Assembly (NCBI GenBank): GCA_002451555.1
Contig: DKCU01000097.1
Span: 1-13,478, forward strand
DNA length: 13,478 nucleotides
From: Candidatus Segatella albertsiae
GTDB taxonomy: Bacteria > Bacteroidota > Bacteroidia > Bacteroidales > Bacteroidaceae
Reading direction: 5' to 3'
The number at the start of each line of letters is the position of its first letter. Position 1 is the stretch's first letter. Below, piece after piece: positions 6,419 through 13,374 of this stretch. The notes under the pieces were generated by a model, which did no database searches, was not told the DNA's origin, and saw nothing but the letters and a program-made list of their open reading frames with translations. The position numbers and the translations under genes were made by a program.

Positions 6419-7537
6419 AAGATGATACATTCCCCCTGCCAAAGTCCTCAATATCCCTTTCATTTCGAGCGTGAAGAGGAGGGCGGTGAGCCGCCCGATG
6501 TCGATGCCCGACTGCACGGAAATCATGTTGATTTGCAAGTCGTTGTTTCTTGACAATACATCCACGATGGCTTGTTCTTCTGCCGACAGCTCCGGGAAGA
6601 GACTGCGCTCGATGCCCTGTTGCTTGGCTCGCATCAGCGTGGCATCGTCTTGCCAGCCCATGTCCTTCACGAAGTCGGCGGCACAGGTGATGAGCGTGGC
6701 TCCATTGTTGCGAATCAGGTTGTTGCACCCCTCGCTGTAAGCATCGCCGATTCTGCCCGGGAAGGCGAAGACATCCCGATTGTAAGCCTGAGAGATTTCG
6801 CAGGTGATGAGACCACCGCCATGCGACTTGCTCTCTATCAAGATACAAGCGTCCGACATGCCTGCCACGATGCGATTGCGGCGCACGAAGTTGATTTTGT
6901 CGGCGTTCGTCTGGGTCAGAAACTCGGTGAGCAAGCCGCCATGCTCTACCATTCTCAGAGCCGTCTCCTTGTGGCGGCTTGGATAGAGGTCGTCGAGACC
7001 ATGAGCCAGTACGCCCACCGTCTCGTAACCCTTGTCGAGTGCCTGCCGATGGGCATTGATATCCACGCCATAGGCGAGACCGCTCACGATAAGCACTTGT
7101 GGACAGAGTTGTTTCAGGTCTGTGATGAAACGGCGGATGAGGTCTTCGCCGTAAGGAGTGCATTGGCGAGTGCCCACGATGTTGATGACACGCTGCTGGT
7201 TCAAGTTGGCGTTGCCCTTGTAGAAGAGCATGAGCGGAGCATCGTCGCACTCTGCCAAGCGTTGTGGGTATCGCTCATCGTTCATGGTGATAGGCGTGAT
7301 GCCATATCTGATGTCATACTCCAGTTCCACCTCGGCTCTTCGTCTCGCCTCGTCAGTATTTTGGAGGGCGTTGACGAGCTTGTCGGAGGCATCGGGAAGG
7401 ATGTCTCTAATGTTGTCTCTGTTCTCAAGTATGGTTGTCGCCGAACCGACCTTGCGGTACAGTTCCAGCATTCCTGCTAGGCTGAAATAGTTCAGTCTGG
7501 TCAGGAGAATTGTATTCAATATTTCTTGTTGGTCCAT
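6410..7537 (-). CDS. dprA: DNA processing protein DprA
   Basis: DprA binds incoming single-stranded DNA and loads RecA during transformation; many non-competent bacteria keep it too. From the ATG at 7537 the protein is 375 residues. Residues 1-60 form the N-terminal helical region, then the Rossmann-like core shows VGTRQCTPYGE (121-131), SGLAYGVDINAH (152-163), VLAHGLDDLYP (176-186), FVRRNRIVAG (217-226), IESKSHGGGLIT (234-245) and the FPG and SEGCNNLI motifs (259-275). A winged-helix domain (about 315-375) closes it. The frame stays open upstream to 8035, but that stretch overlaps the DUF2851 gene out of phase, so 7537 is the start. It begins 5 bp after the DUF2851 stop, implying cotranscription. 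The TGA stop is contributed by a family A repeat. Confidence 0.96.
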   Translation of the reverse strand: MDQQEILNTILLTRLNYFSLAGMLELYRKVGSATTILENRDNIRDILPDASDKLVNALQNTDEARRRAEVELEYDIRYGITPITMNDERYPQRLAECDDAPLMLFYKGNANLNQQRVINIVGTRQCTPYGEDLIRRFITDLKQLCPQVLIVSGLAYGVDINAHRQALDKGYETVGVLAHGLDDLYPSRHKETALRMVEHGGLLTEFLTQTNADKINFVRRNRIVAGMSDACILIESKSHGGGLITCEISQAYNRDVFAFPGRIGDAYSEGCNNLIRNNGATLITCAADFVKDMGWQDDATLMRAKQQGIERSLFPELSAEEQAIVDVLSRNNDLQINMISVQSGIDIGRLTALLFTLEMKGILRTLAGGMYHLLK

Positions 7538-7542
7538 GTTTG

Positions 7543-8835
7543 TTATCTTTTTAAATATTCGTACCCGATTCTGCATCTCAGGCATTCCTTCTTGTCGCAA
7601 TACTCTTTCTTGAGTTGGATGAGGGCTTGCGAGTCGCCGGCGTTCTCTACCGTCAAGCCGCATTGTTGCCACATACGCACGATGTGGTTGTTCTCGGCTT
7701 TCAGAGCTTCGAGGAAGTCGAAGGCCCTGTCGCAGTACTTCTCCTCTCCTCGGTGCCGTCCGTAGGCGAAGAGGATGGGCACGACGGTGTTGATGATGAG
7801 CAGGTTGAGCGAGAAGGGCGACACGTGTTTCTCGTTGCGGATGCTCTCGCTTCCGAAGGTGTAGTGGGTCTCCCAGTAAGGAGTGACCGATGTCTTCAAT
7901 ACGTCGATGGCTTCCTTGATGGTGGATGCCTCCAGCAGTTGACTGAGACTTGCCTTCCGCATATAGTAGAGGTTGGCGAGTTGCGAGATGCGGATGTGTG
8001 GGAAGTTCTGAGGCCGGAGACGCAGGAATCTCCATAGCTTGAAGTCCATCGGCGTGAGCGAGAACTTATGGGCGAGATAGAGGTATTCATTTCTTAGTTT
8101 GGAGAAATAACCATCGTTCAGGGCATCCTTCTGATAGCGTTCGGGGATGGTGTTGAGTTCCAGCAATCCCGCTTGTCCCAAGAAGATGGCTTCTATCTGG
8201 AAGAGGTCGTCGCGATGATGGTCCACGGAGTGGAGAGGGATGCCAAGTGCCCATTTCTCGAAGGCGTCGCCGTTGATGCCGAAGCCATAGTTTCTTGCCA
8301 AGGTCACGAAGTAAGCGTTCTCCCAGTCGCCGTTGCATAGTCGCACACGCTCCTCGATGGCTTCCGTCTTCTGCGAGAGTCGCTCGGTCTGAAGGGCGCT
8401 CATCCATGAGTGTACGGTGAGCCTAGTGAGGGCAGGGATGATTTGGTAGCAAGGAGGATATTGGTCGATGGAGAGCAGTTCCTTGTAGTGGCGGAGCACG
8501 TTCTCGGGGATGGAGAGTTGCATCTGTAGAAGTGGCTCGCCTTTCGAGTTCTTGGCTTCCAGGTCGATGAAACCGCATACATGGAGGATGACGTTGTCGT
8601 ATCGCTCGTCTTTCTCGTGATTGTGTAGGTACCAGTCTGATGCCTTGTCGTGTATCTCGACATTGCCGACCCATAGCGTGCCGTCGATTTTCAACTTGGC
8701 ATTGAAGAAGTCGGGACCGGCATTGCGGTTGTGCAGCCCGGGGTCGATGACTTCCACCCTTTGGTGGAGTGTTGTCTCCAGGGGGGATAACGGAAACAGC
8801 TTGTGCTTCCAGACATAGTGAAGTAATTGCTCCAT
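7543..8835 (-). CDS. DUF2851 family protein
   Basis: This 430-residue protein of the Bacteroidetes-enriched DUF2851 family has no established function. The N-terminal quarter is the conserved part: NAGPDFFNAK (38-47), then WVGNVEIHDKASDWYLHNH (55-73) and YDNVILHV (79-86). The order Asp...Glu-x-His within a beta-rich region resembles a PD-(D/E)xK nuclease core; that is my inference. The C-terminus carries four cysteines, C392, C413, C418 and C421, the last three as C-x4-C-x2-C, which could bind a metal or Fe-S cluster. The gene lies 5 bp upstream of dprA, suggesting a role in DNA handling. I see no promoter in the repeat-filled gap upstream, so it may be transcribed from the thioesterase promoter. 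Confidence 0.9.
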   Translation of the reverse strand: MEQLLHYVWKHKLFPLSPLETTLHQRVEVIDPGLHNRNAGPDFFNAKLKIDGTLWVGNVEIHDKASDWYLHNHEKDERYDNVILHVCGFIDLEAKNSKGEPLLQMQLSIPENVLRHYKELLSIDQYPPCYQIIPALTRLTVHSWMSALQTERLSQKTEAIEERVRLCNGDWENAYFVTLARNYGFGINGDAFEKWALGIPLHSVDHHRDDLFQIEAIFLGQAGLLELNTIPERYQKDALNDGYFSKLRNEYLYLAHKFSLTPMDFKLWRFLRLRPQNFPHIRISQLANLYYMRKASLSQLLEASTIKEAIDVLKTSVTPYWETHYTFGSESIRNEKHVSPFSLNLLIINTVVPILFAYGRHRGEEKYCDRAFDFLEALKAENNHIVRMWQQCGLTVENAGDSQALIQLKKEYCDKKECLRCRIGYEYLKR

Positions 8836-8925
8836 AATTTTGTTTTCTTTATTTGGTGATATTTTAATATTTCTTTTTATATTCCCTTGAATCTCGTTAA
8901 TAGAAGAGCTTTCGCAGATTTTCGC

Positions 8926-8963
8926 CTATAGAAAAAACGACTGTTAACTGTTGACTCTGTTGC
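8926..8963 (+). repeat. Family B repeat, copy 2
   Basis: CTATAGAAAAAACG then ACTGTTAACTGTTGACTCTG and TTGC. It lies in the thioesterase-DUF2851 gap, in the opposite orientation to family A copy 6 in the same gap. Confidence 0.8.
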
Positions 8964-8980
8964 AAAGAGAAGTGCTGGAT

Positions 8981-9000
8981 GTTGAGTGTCGAGTGTTGAA
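8981..9000 (+). repeat. Family D repeat: three tandem heptamers
   Basis: GTTGAGT-GTCGAGT-GTTGAA is a third type of short-period repeat, between family B copy 2 and family A copy 6. Only one copy is in the window. Confidence 0.55.
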
Positions 9001-9007
9001 TCTGTCC

Positions 9008-9056
9008 TTTAAAGCTATTGAATTCTTCACTCTTCACTCTTCGTTCTTCACTTAAA
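9008..9056 (-). repeat. Family A repeat, copy 6 (3' end of the thioesterase gene)
   Basis: On the minus strand TTTTAAGTGAAGAACGAAG continues through more heptamers to AATTCAATAGCTTTAAAGG, the family tail. The thioesterase TGA stop is inside AAGTGAAG. Confidence 0.85.
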
Positions 9057-9452
9057 ATACTTCTCGAACGCCTTGTCGTAGTCTTCGCTGTTGCCCAGCT
9101 TTCCATTGATGAGGCACACCAATTCGACCGTAGCCTTCAAGCAGAGCTTCTCGTCGCTGGCACGGAAGATGTCCTGGTGGAAGACGTATCTCACTCCTTG
9201 CTTCTCCAGCCACAGGCGAGAGAAGAACTCGTCGTCGCACTGTAATGGAGTCTTGTATTGCAAGTTCATGCGAGCCACCACCGCATCCACGCCCTTGCGG
9301 TGCATCTCGGCGAAGCTGAGGCCGCATTTCTGTAGGAAGAGGTGGCGGGTATGCTCCATGTAGTGCAGGTAGTTGGCATTGTTGACGATGCCCTCGATGT
9401 CGCACTCATAGTCGCGAACCTCCATCTTTGTCTCAAATATGTATTTGCTCAT
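9048..9452 (-). CDS. Acyl-CoA thioesterase, 4HBT/YbgC-like hotdog fold
   Basis: This is a 134-residue single hotdog-fold protein. The signature is YECDIEGIVNNANYLHYME (15-33): Asp18 sits at the position of the catalytic Asp of 4-hydroxybenzoyl-CoA/YbgC thioesterases, followed by the long hotdog helix. Members hydrolyse acyl-CoA or acyl-ACP thioesters; chain preference is not readable. It is the first gene of the leftward cluster, divergent from dapB, with a TATTTTTG -7 element upstream. The 212-bp gap to DUF2851 is filled by three repeat families. The final codons AAG-TGA belong to a dispersed repeat, so the last Lys and the stop may have been donated by it. Confidence 0.93.
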   Translation of the reverse strand: MSKYIFETKMEVRDYECDIEGIVNNANYLHYMEHTRHLFLQKCGLSFAEMHRKGVDAVVARMNLQYKTPLQCDDEFFSRLWLEKQGVRYVFHQDIFRASDEKLCLKATVELVCLINGKLGNSEDYDKAFEKYFK

Positions 9453-9502
9453 AATTCTCTTGTTTTTATGATAGTTTGGACGATAAATGCCCTAATTCTC
9501 TG

Positions 9503-9510
9503 CAAAAATA
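9503..9510 (-). promoter_or_regulatory. -7 element of the thioesterase promoter
   Basis: The minus strand reads TATTTTTG, matching TAnnTTTG, about 50 nt before the ATG. No good TTTG lies at -33. Confidence 0.65.
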
Positions 9511-9564
9511 CGCAAAATTTTCTATTTATTACTATAATAAAGAGGTTTTTTCAAGAAAATTGAT

Positions 9565-9572
9565 TATTTTTG
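9565..9572 (+). promoter_or_regulatory. -7 element of the dapB operon promoter
   Basis: TATTTTTG matches TAnnTTTG. The ideal -33 position reads GAGG, so that half is weak. The start site is expected near 9579, about 16 nt before the dapB ATG. Confidence 0.65.
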
Positions 9573-9594
9573 CCGAAAACTAAAATAGATAGAT

Positions 9595-10356
9595 ATGAAA
9601 ATTGCTTTGATCGGCTACGGCAAGATGGGACACATGATTGAGGAAATCGCCCTGCAGCGTGGCCACGAAATCGTATGTAAGATCGACGTGAATAACCCTG
9701 AGGACATCGACAGCCCTGAGTTCTGCTCGGCTGATGTCGCCATCGAGTTTACCAACCCTACAGCCGCCTATGGCAACTACCTGAAGGCTTTCGCCCACAA
9801 CGTGAAGGTGGTCAGCGGTTCCACTGGTTGGATGAAGGACCATAAGGAAGACGTGGAGAAACTCTGCGCCGACGGCAAGCAGACGCTCTTCTGGGCTTCC
9901 AACTTCAGTATTGGCGTGGCTATCTTCAGTGCCGTGAACCGCTACTTGGCGAAGATTATGAACGGTTTTCCACAGTACAACGTGTGCATGCAGGAGACTC
10001 ACCACGTCCACAAGCTCGACGCTCCATCGGGCACTGCCATCACCCTTGCCGAGGAAATCATCGACAACATCGACCGCAAGAAGGACTGGAAGCGTGGCGT
10101 GACTTACTGGACCAACGATGGTCATCAGGACGAGGGCGACCAGGACATCAAGGAAGATGACTTGGTCATCAACTGCGTGCGCGACGGCGAGGTGCCTGGC
10201 ATCCATGCCGTAATGTACGACTCTGAGGCTGACATGATTACCATCGAGCACAGCGCTCACTCTCGCAAGGGATTCGCTCTCGGGGCAGTCCTCGCCGCTG
10301 AGTTCACCGCCAACCACTCTGGTTTGCTCACAACATCAGATTTATTTAAGTTCTAG
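9595..10356 (+). CDS. dapB: 4-hydroxy-tetrahydrodipicolinate reductase
   Basis: DapB reduces 4-hydroxy-tetrahydrodipicolinate with NAD(P)H in the diaminopimelate/lysine pathway, feeding peptidoglycan and protein synthesis. The 253-residue protein has the nucleotide-binding loop IGYGKMGH (6-13), SGSTGW (74-79), ASNFSIGV (101-108) and the catalytic block ETHHVHKLDAPSGTA (134-148) with His136 and Lys140. The usual GxGxxG loop is present as GYGKMG. The gene opens the rightward operon; lepB begins 3 bp after its stop, so the two are almost certainly cotranscribed. Confidence 0.97.
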   Translation: MKIALIGYGKMGHMIEEIALQRGHEIVCKIDVNNPEDIDSPEFCSADVAIEFTNPTAAYGNYLKAFAHNVKVVSGSTGWMKDHKEDVEKLCADGKQTLFWASNFSIGVAIFSAVNRYLAKIMNGFPQYNVCMQETHHVHKLDAPSGTAITLAEEIIDNIDRKKDWKRGVTYWTNDGHQDEGDQDIKEDDLVINCVRDGEVPGIHAVMYDSEADMITIEHSAHSRKGFALGAVLAAEFTANHSGLLTTSDLFKF

Positions 10357-10359
10357 ACA

Positions 10360-11808
10360 ATGATTGACAAAGAGAAACAACAACTCAATATGAAGGTGCA
10401 GTGGACGAAGTTCGCCATCGTACTCGTGCTGTACCTTGCTTTCTTGCTCTGGGTGAAGAGCTGGCTAGGCTTGATAGTCGTGCCATTCATCTTCGATGTC
10501 TATATCACCAAGAAGATACGCTGGCAGTGGTGGAAGGACGAGGAAGGTCCCGTGCGCTTCATCATGAGTTGGGTGGATGCCCTGGTGTTCGCCCTCGTGG
10601 CAGTGTATTTCATCAACCTCTTCTTCTTCCAGAACTACGTGATTCCATCGTCTTCCTTGGAGAAATCGCTCCTCACGGGCGACTACCTCTTCGTGAGCAA
10701 GGTGAGCTACGGACCTCGCATCCCTGAGACTCCTCTCACCATGCCTTTGACCCAGCACACCATGCCGCTGGTCAACGTGAAGAGTTACGTGGAGTGGCCT
10801 CACTGGGACTACCGCCGTGTGAAGGGACTGGGCGACGTGAAGCTCAACGACATCGTGGTGTTCAACTATCCTGCGGGCGACACCCTCGTCAACGAGGAGC
10901 GTTACCAGGCCAACGACTACTATCAGATGGTGTATGGCTTCGGCGAGCAGATATTGGACCAGAACGGACAGGCTCAGGACGTTCGCACGATGAATCCATT
11001 GCAGCAGCGCCGTTACTTCGAGCAAGTGTATAACGTGGGTCGCAGCTACATCGTGGGCAACCCCGGCGAGTATGGCGACATCATCAGCCGTCCTACCGAC
11101 CGCCGAGAGAACTATGTGAAGCGTTGCGTGGGATTGCCAGGACAGACCTTGCAAATCAAGAACCGCATCGTGTATCTCGACGGCAAGGCCAACAAGGAGC
11201 CTGACAACGTGCAATATACTTACAAGATGAAGCTCAAGGGCGAGATGCCTGCAGAATTGGCAGACGAGTTGGGCATCACCAACGAAGACCTCTTGATGTA
11301 CAACCAGAGCGGTGTCATCCCTCTCACCAAGAAGGCTTACGAGGCGTTGAAGGCCAACAAGAATCTCGTGCAGAGCATCTCCATCAACACCGACGCCACC
11401 TATGGCGACCTCTATCCACTGAATGCCTATACCGGTTGGACGCGCGACAACTACGGTCCGGTGTGGATTCCTAAGAAAGGCAAGAGCATCGCCTTGACCT
11501 TGAAGAACTTGCCTATCTACGAACGCCTGATCAAGGTATATGAGGGCAACGACCTCCGTGTGGATAACAAGGGCAATATCTTCATCAACGGCAAGTTGGC
11601 GAAGAGCTACACCTTCAAGCTCGACTACTACTGGATGATGGGCGACAACCGCCACAACTCAGCCGACTCTCGCTACTGGGGCTTCGTGCCAGAAGACCAC
11701 ATCGTGGGCAAGCCTATCTTCATCTGGTGGAGCCACAGCCCAGACCATCCGGGCTTCTCGGGCATCCGTTGGAACCGACTTTTCAAGTTTGTAGATAACA
11801 TCAAATAG
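10360..11808 (+). CDS. lepB: Signal peptidase I, long Bacteroidetes type
   Basis: LepB is the membrane serine protease that removes Sec and Tat signal peptides on the outer face of the inner membrane. At 482 residues it is much longer than the roughly 250-320 usual elsewhere. Hydrophobic segments lie at about 16-48 and 70-90. The catalytic box is IPSSSLEKSL (95-104) with Ser99; the usual Met after it is Leu. Lys254 in YVKRCVGLPG (252-261) completes the Ser-Lys dyad, and GDNRHNSADSRYWGFVP (428-444) is box E. A large insertion (about 270-400) separates boxes D and E. ATG 10360 is chosen; ATG 10390 is an alternative. Confidence 0.96.
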   Translation: MIDKEKQQLNMKVQWTKFAIVLVLYLAFLLWVKSWLGLIVVPFIFDVYITKKIRWQWWKDEEGPVRFIMSWVDALVFALVAVYFINLFFFQNYVIPSSSLEKSLLTGDYLFVSKVSYGPRIPETPLTMPLTQHTMPLVNVKSYVEWPHWDYRRVKGLGDVKLNDIVVFNYPAGDTLVNEERYQANDYYQMVYGFGEQILDQNGQAQDVRTMNPLQQRRYFEQVYNVGRSYIVGNPGEYGDIISRPTDRRENYVKRCVGLPGQTLQIKNRIVYLDGKANKEPDNVQYTYKMKLKGEMPAELADELGITNEDLLMYNQSGVIPLTKKAYEALKANKNLVQSISINTDATYGDLYPLNAYTGWTRDNYGPVWIPKKGKSIALTLKNLPIYERLIKVYEGNDLRVDNKGNIFINGKLAKSYTFKLDYYWMMGDNRHNSADSRYWGFVPEDHIVGKPIFIWWSHSPDHPGFSGIRWNRLFKFVDNIK

Positions 11809-11833
11809 AAATCGCAATAATCTGCCGAAAGTT

Positions 11834-12307
11834 TTGAAAGCAGTCGCAAAATTTATCCTTGCGTTGGCTCTGGCATTGCTGCTTGCATGGGCAATCCGCA
11901 CCTACGCTTTCACTGTCTTCTCGGTGCCCGGGGGTGGGCTTCCGCCCCAGTTGAAGGAGGGCAACCGAGTGATAGTGAACAGGATAGACTGCGACTTTTT
12001 CGAGCGAGGCGACGTGGTGGTTTTTGCCGACTCGGTGGAGAGCAAGGCTACGCCGACCTCCAAATACACGGGGAAATCCTTGGATGGCTCCTATGTGATG
12101 GGGTGGGCTGAGGCTGATTTCATCGGTGTTATCGAGCGTTTGCCTGGCGATACCATTCGCATGGGTAAGAATCGGTATGTGATTCCTACCATCTGCTGCA
12201 AGCGATGCGGATGCAAGGATTGCCGCTACTATCTCGTTAGAACTGCTTCTGGAAAGACGCTCGTGCACAAGCACCAAATCGTCGGGAAAGCCTACAAGCT
12301 GTTTTAA
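11834..12307 (+). CDS. Signal-peptidase-I-like paralogue lacking the Ser-Lys dyad
   Basis: This 157-residue protein has one N-terminal membrane segment (about 5-29) and follows lepB by 25 bp. It aligns with the S26 fold. VPGGGLPPQLKEGNRVIV (31-48) matches the catalytic box, RGDVVVF (58-64) matches box C, FIGVIERLPGDTI (96-108) matches box D, and HQIVGKA (147-153) matches the end of the domain. The catalytic Ser is Gly35. In a gap-free match to YVKRCVGLPG of LepB the catalytic Lys is Gly98. Box E (GDNRxxSxDSR) is absent and is replaced by a cysteine cluster, CCKRCGCKDC (121-130). It is therefore probably not a protease. The start is TTG at 11834; no ATG, GTG or TTG lies between the preceding in-frame stop and it, and the membrane segment needs this start. 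Confidence 0.85.
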   Translation: MKAVAKFILALALALLLAWAIRTYAFTVFSVPGGGLPPQLKEGNRVIVNRIDCDFFERGDVVVFADSVESKATPTSKYTGKSLDGSYVMGWAEADFIGVIERLPGDTIRMGKNRYVIPTICCKRCGCKDCRYYLVRTASGKTLVHKHQIVGKAYKLF

Positions 12308-12396
12308 AGATAAATAAGTTAAAAGGTAAAAAGCAAAAAATGAAACGAGCTGTATGGTTGAATTTCATTTAGAGATAAATTTGAAAGGATAAAGTT
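12308..12396 (+). other. Leader of wbqC with a tiny ORF and a weak hairpin
   Basis: This 89-bp AT-rich gap holds an 11-codon ORF at 12340-12372 (MKRAVWLNFI). The repeat AAATGAAA (12338-12345) and its complement TTTCATTT (12363-12370) could pair around that ORF's start and end. No promoter motif is visible. A regulatory leader is possible but weakly supported. Confidence 0.25.
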
Positions 12397-13056
12397 TTGA
12401 AAGCATTATTATCTTCCACATATTTCGGTCCGGTGCAGTGGTATCAGAAGCTGAACCGCTACGACGAGTGCTTGATAGAGCGCCATGAGAGTTTCATCAA
12501 GCAGACGTATCGCAATCGCATGATTATCCCTACCACCAATGGTCCGCTCTCGCTCACCATCCCTACCAACCACGACACGTCGATGGCGATGAAGGACATC
12601 CGCATCTCCGACCACGCCAACTGGCGACACGTACACTGGAACGCCTTGATGTCAGCCTACGGAGAGAGTCCTTTCTTCGAGTATTACCAGGACGATATCC
12701 GTCCTTTCTACGAGAAAAAATATGAGTTTCTCTTCGATTTCAACATGGAAATCATGGAGAAGATGATAGAGTTGCTCGACATTCGACCGAACGTCTCGGT
12801 TACTGACCGATACGTTTTGAGTGAAGAACGAAGAGTGAAGAGTGAAGAATACACTAGCCTTGAGGCGCAAGCCCAACTCAACACTCAAATGAGGGATTTC
12901 CGTGATGTGATTCGTCCGAAGAAACCGTTGCCTGATGCAGAGTTTGAACCGAAGCGATACTATCAGGTGTATGAGCAGAAACACGGCTTCCTGCCCAACA
13001 TGAGCATCCTCGACCTACTCTTTAATGAAGGGAATGAGGCGATATTCTACCTATAA
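12397..13056 (+). CDS. WbqC family protein with an in-frame repeat insertion
   Basis: This 219-residue WbqC-family protein belongs to a family named after a gene of O-antigen clusters and of unproven biochemical role. STYFGPVQWYQKL (7-19), HESFIKQTYRNR (30-41), the NGPLSLTIP strand, WRHVHWNALMSAYG (76-89) and the C-terminal FLPNMSILDLLFNEG are family-typical. Residues about 142-156 (SEERRVKSEEYTSLE) are encoded by a family A dispersed repeat read in its open frame, between helix-rich conserved parts. The start is TTG at 12397, giving MKALLSSTYFGP; its context GTTTTGAAAGCA is the same as at the previous gene. It is last in the dapB-lepB operon, and its stop lies in the loop of the terminator. 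Confidence 0.9.
   Translation: MKALLSSTYFGPVQWYQKLNRYDECLIERHESFIKQTYRNRMIIPTTNGPLSLTIPTNHDTSMAMKDIRISDHANWRHVHWNALMSAYGESPFFEYYQDDIRPFYEKKYEFLFDFNMEIMEKMIELLDIRPNVSVTDRYVLSEERRVKSEEYTSLEAQAQLNTQMRDFRDVIRPKKPLPDAEFEPKRYYQVYEQKHGFLPNMSILDLLFNEGNEAIFYL
12815..12865 (+). repeat. Family A repeat, copy 7, inside the wbqC coding region
   Basis: TTTTGAGTGAAGAACGAAG, further heptamers and a diverged tail (AATACACTAGCCTTGAG) match the intergenic copies over about 45 bp. The reading frame avoids the TGA triplets that end other genes. Confidence 0.9.
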
Positions 13057-13077
13057 AGTGTAGAGTATCGCCTCATT
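13033..13077 (+). terminator. Terminator overlapping the end of wbqC
   Basis: The sequence at 13033-13050 (AATGAGGCGATA...) pairs with 13060-13077 (...TATCGCCTCATT) as an 18-bp stem with one G-U pair and a 9-nt loop, followed by a T run. The stem's left arm codes for the last residues of wbqC, and the TAA stop is in the loop. Confidence 0.92.
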
Positions 13078-13099
13078 TTTATTCTTTGGAAGTAAGCAA

Positions 13100-13142
13100 A
13101 AGTATGCGAAAACTAACTGTTAACTGTTGACACTGTTAACTC
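13100..13142 (+). repeat. Family B repeat, copy 3 (left arm of the element)
   Basis: AAGTATGCGAAAACTAACTG followed by TTAACTGTTGACACTGTTAA. It is about 40 bp and imperfectly complementary to copy 4. Confidence 0.85.
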
Positions 13143-13297
13143 TGCCATAAGAAAAAGTAATGTTTCTGTTCGAATAACTGGCTTAAATCCACGGAACTAT
13201 GCTGGGACGCCCTTAAATCCATGCCAAGGAATACTTCTAGCTTGATGTCGTTTCACCAATGGTGAATGCTTTTTGGGCCTTTCTAAAAAGTTAAAAA

Positions 13298-13363
13298 ACT
13301 AACACGTAGTTTTGTCACCGATAAGTCGTAGCTTTTCACTTCGGAAGTCGTAGCTTCGTCTCG
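13298..13363. repeat. Three degenerate 22-bp tandem units
   Basis: CGTAG recurs at 13305, 13327 and 13349, exactly 22 bp apart. The last two units share AAGTCGTAGCTT, while the first is diverged (ACACGTAGTTTT). Confidence 0.6.
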
Positions 13364-13374
13364 CACAACAACGA

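Noticed and set aside
6242..6553. 103-codon plus-strand ORF starting in a family A repeat
   Set aside because: It is built from the repeat, a promoter region and antisense dprA; there is no sign of a real protein.
6572..7480. 302-codon plus-strand ORF opposite dprA
   Set aside because: It lies wholly inside dprA, whose motifs are unambiguous; the antisense product shows no domain.
7538..8035. 166-codon upstream extension of the dprA frame
   Set aside because: It overlaps the DUF2851 gene in another frame and is not DprA-like; the ATG at 7537 gives a normal-length DprA.
9580..10317. 245-codon minus-strand ORF opposite dapB
   Set aside because: It is antisense to the conserved dapB gene and lacks motifs.
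10465..11655. 396-codon minus-strand ORF opposite lepB
   Set aside because: It is a long shadow caused by high-GC third-position bias in lepB; the Val/His/Glu-rich translation has no family features.
12340..12372. 11-codon ORF before wbqC as a leader peptide
   Set aside because: It is too short to judge, with no run of regulatory codons and no clear attenuator structure; kept only as a note on the leader.
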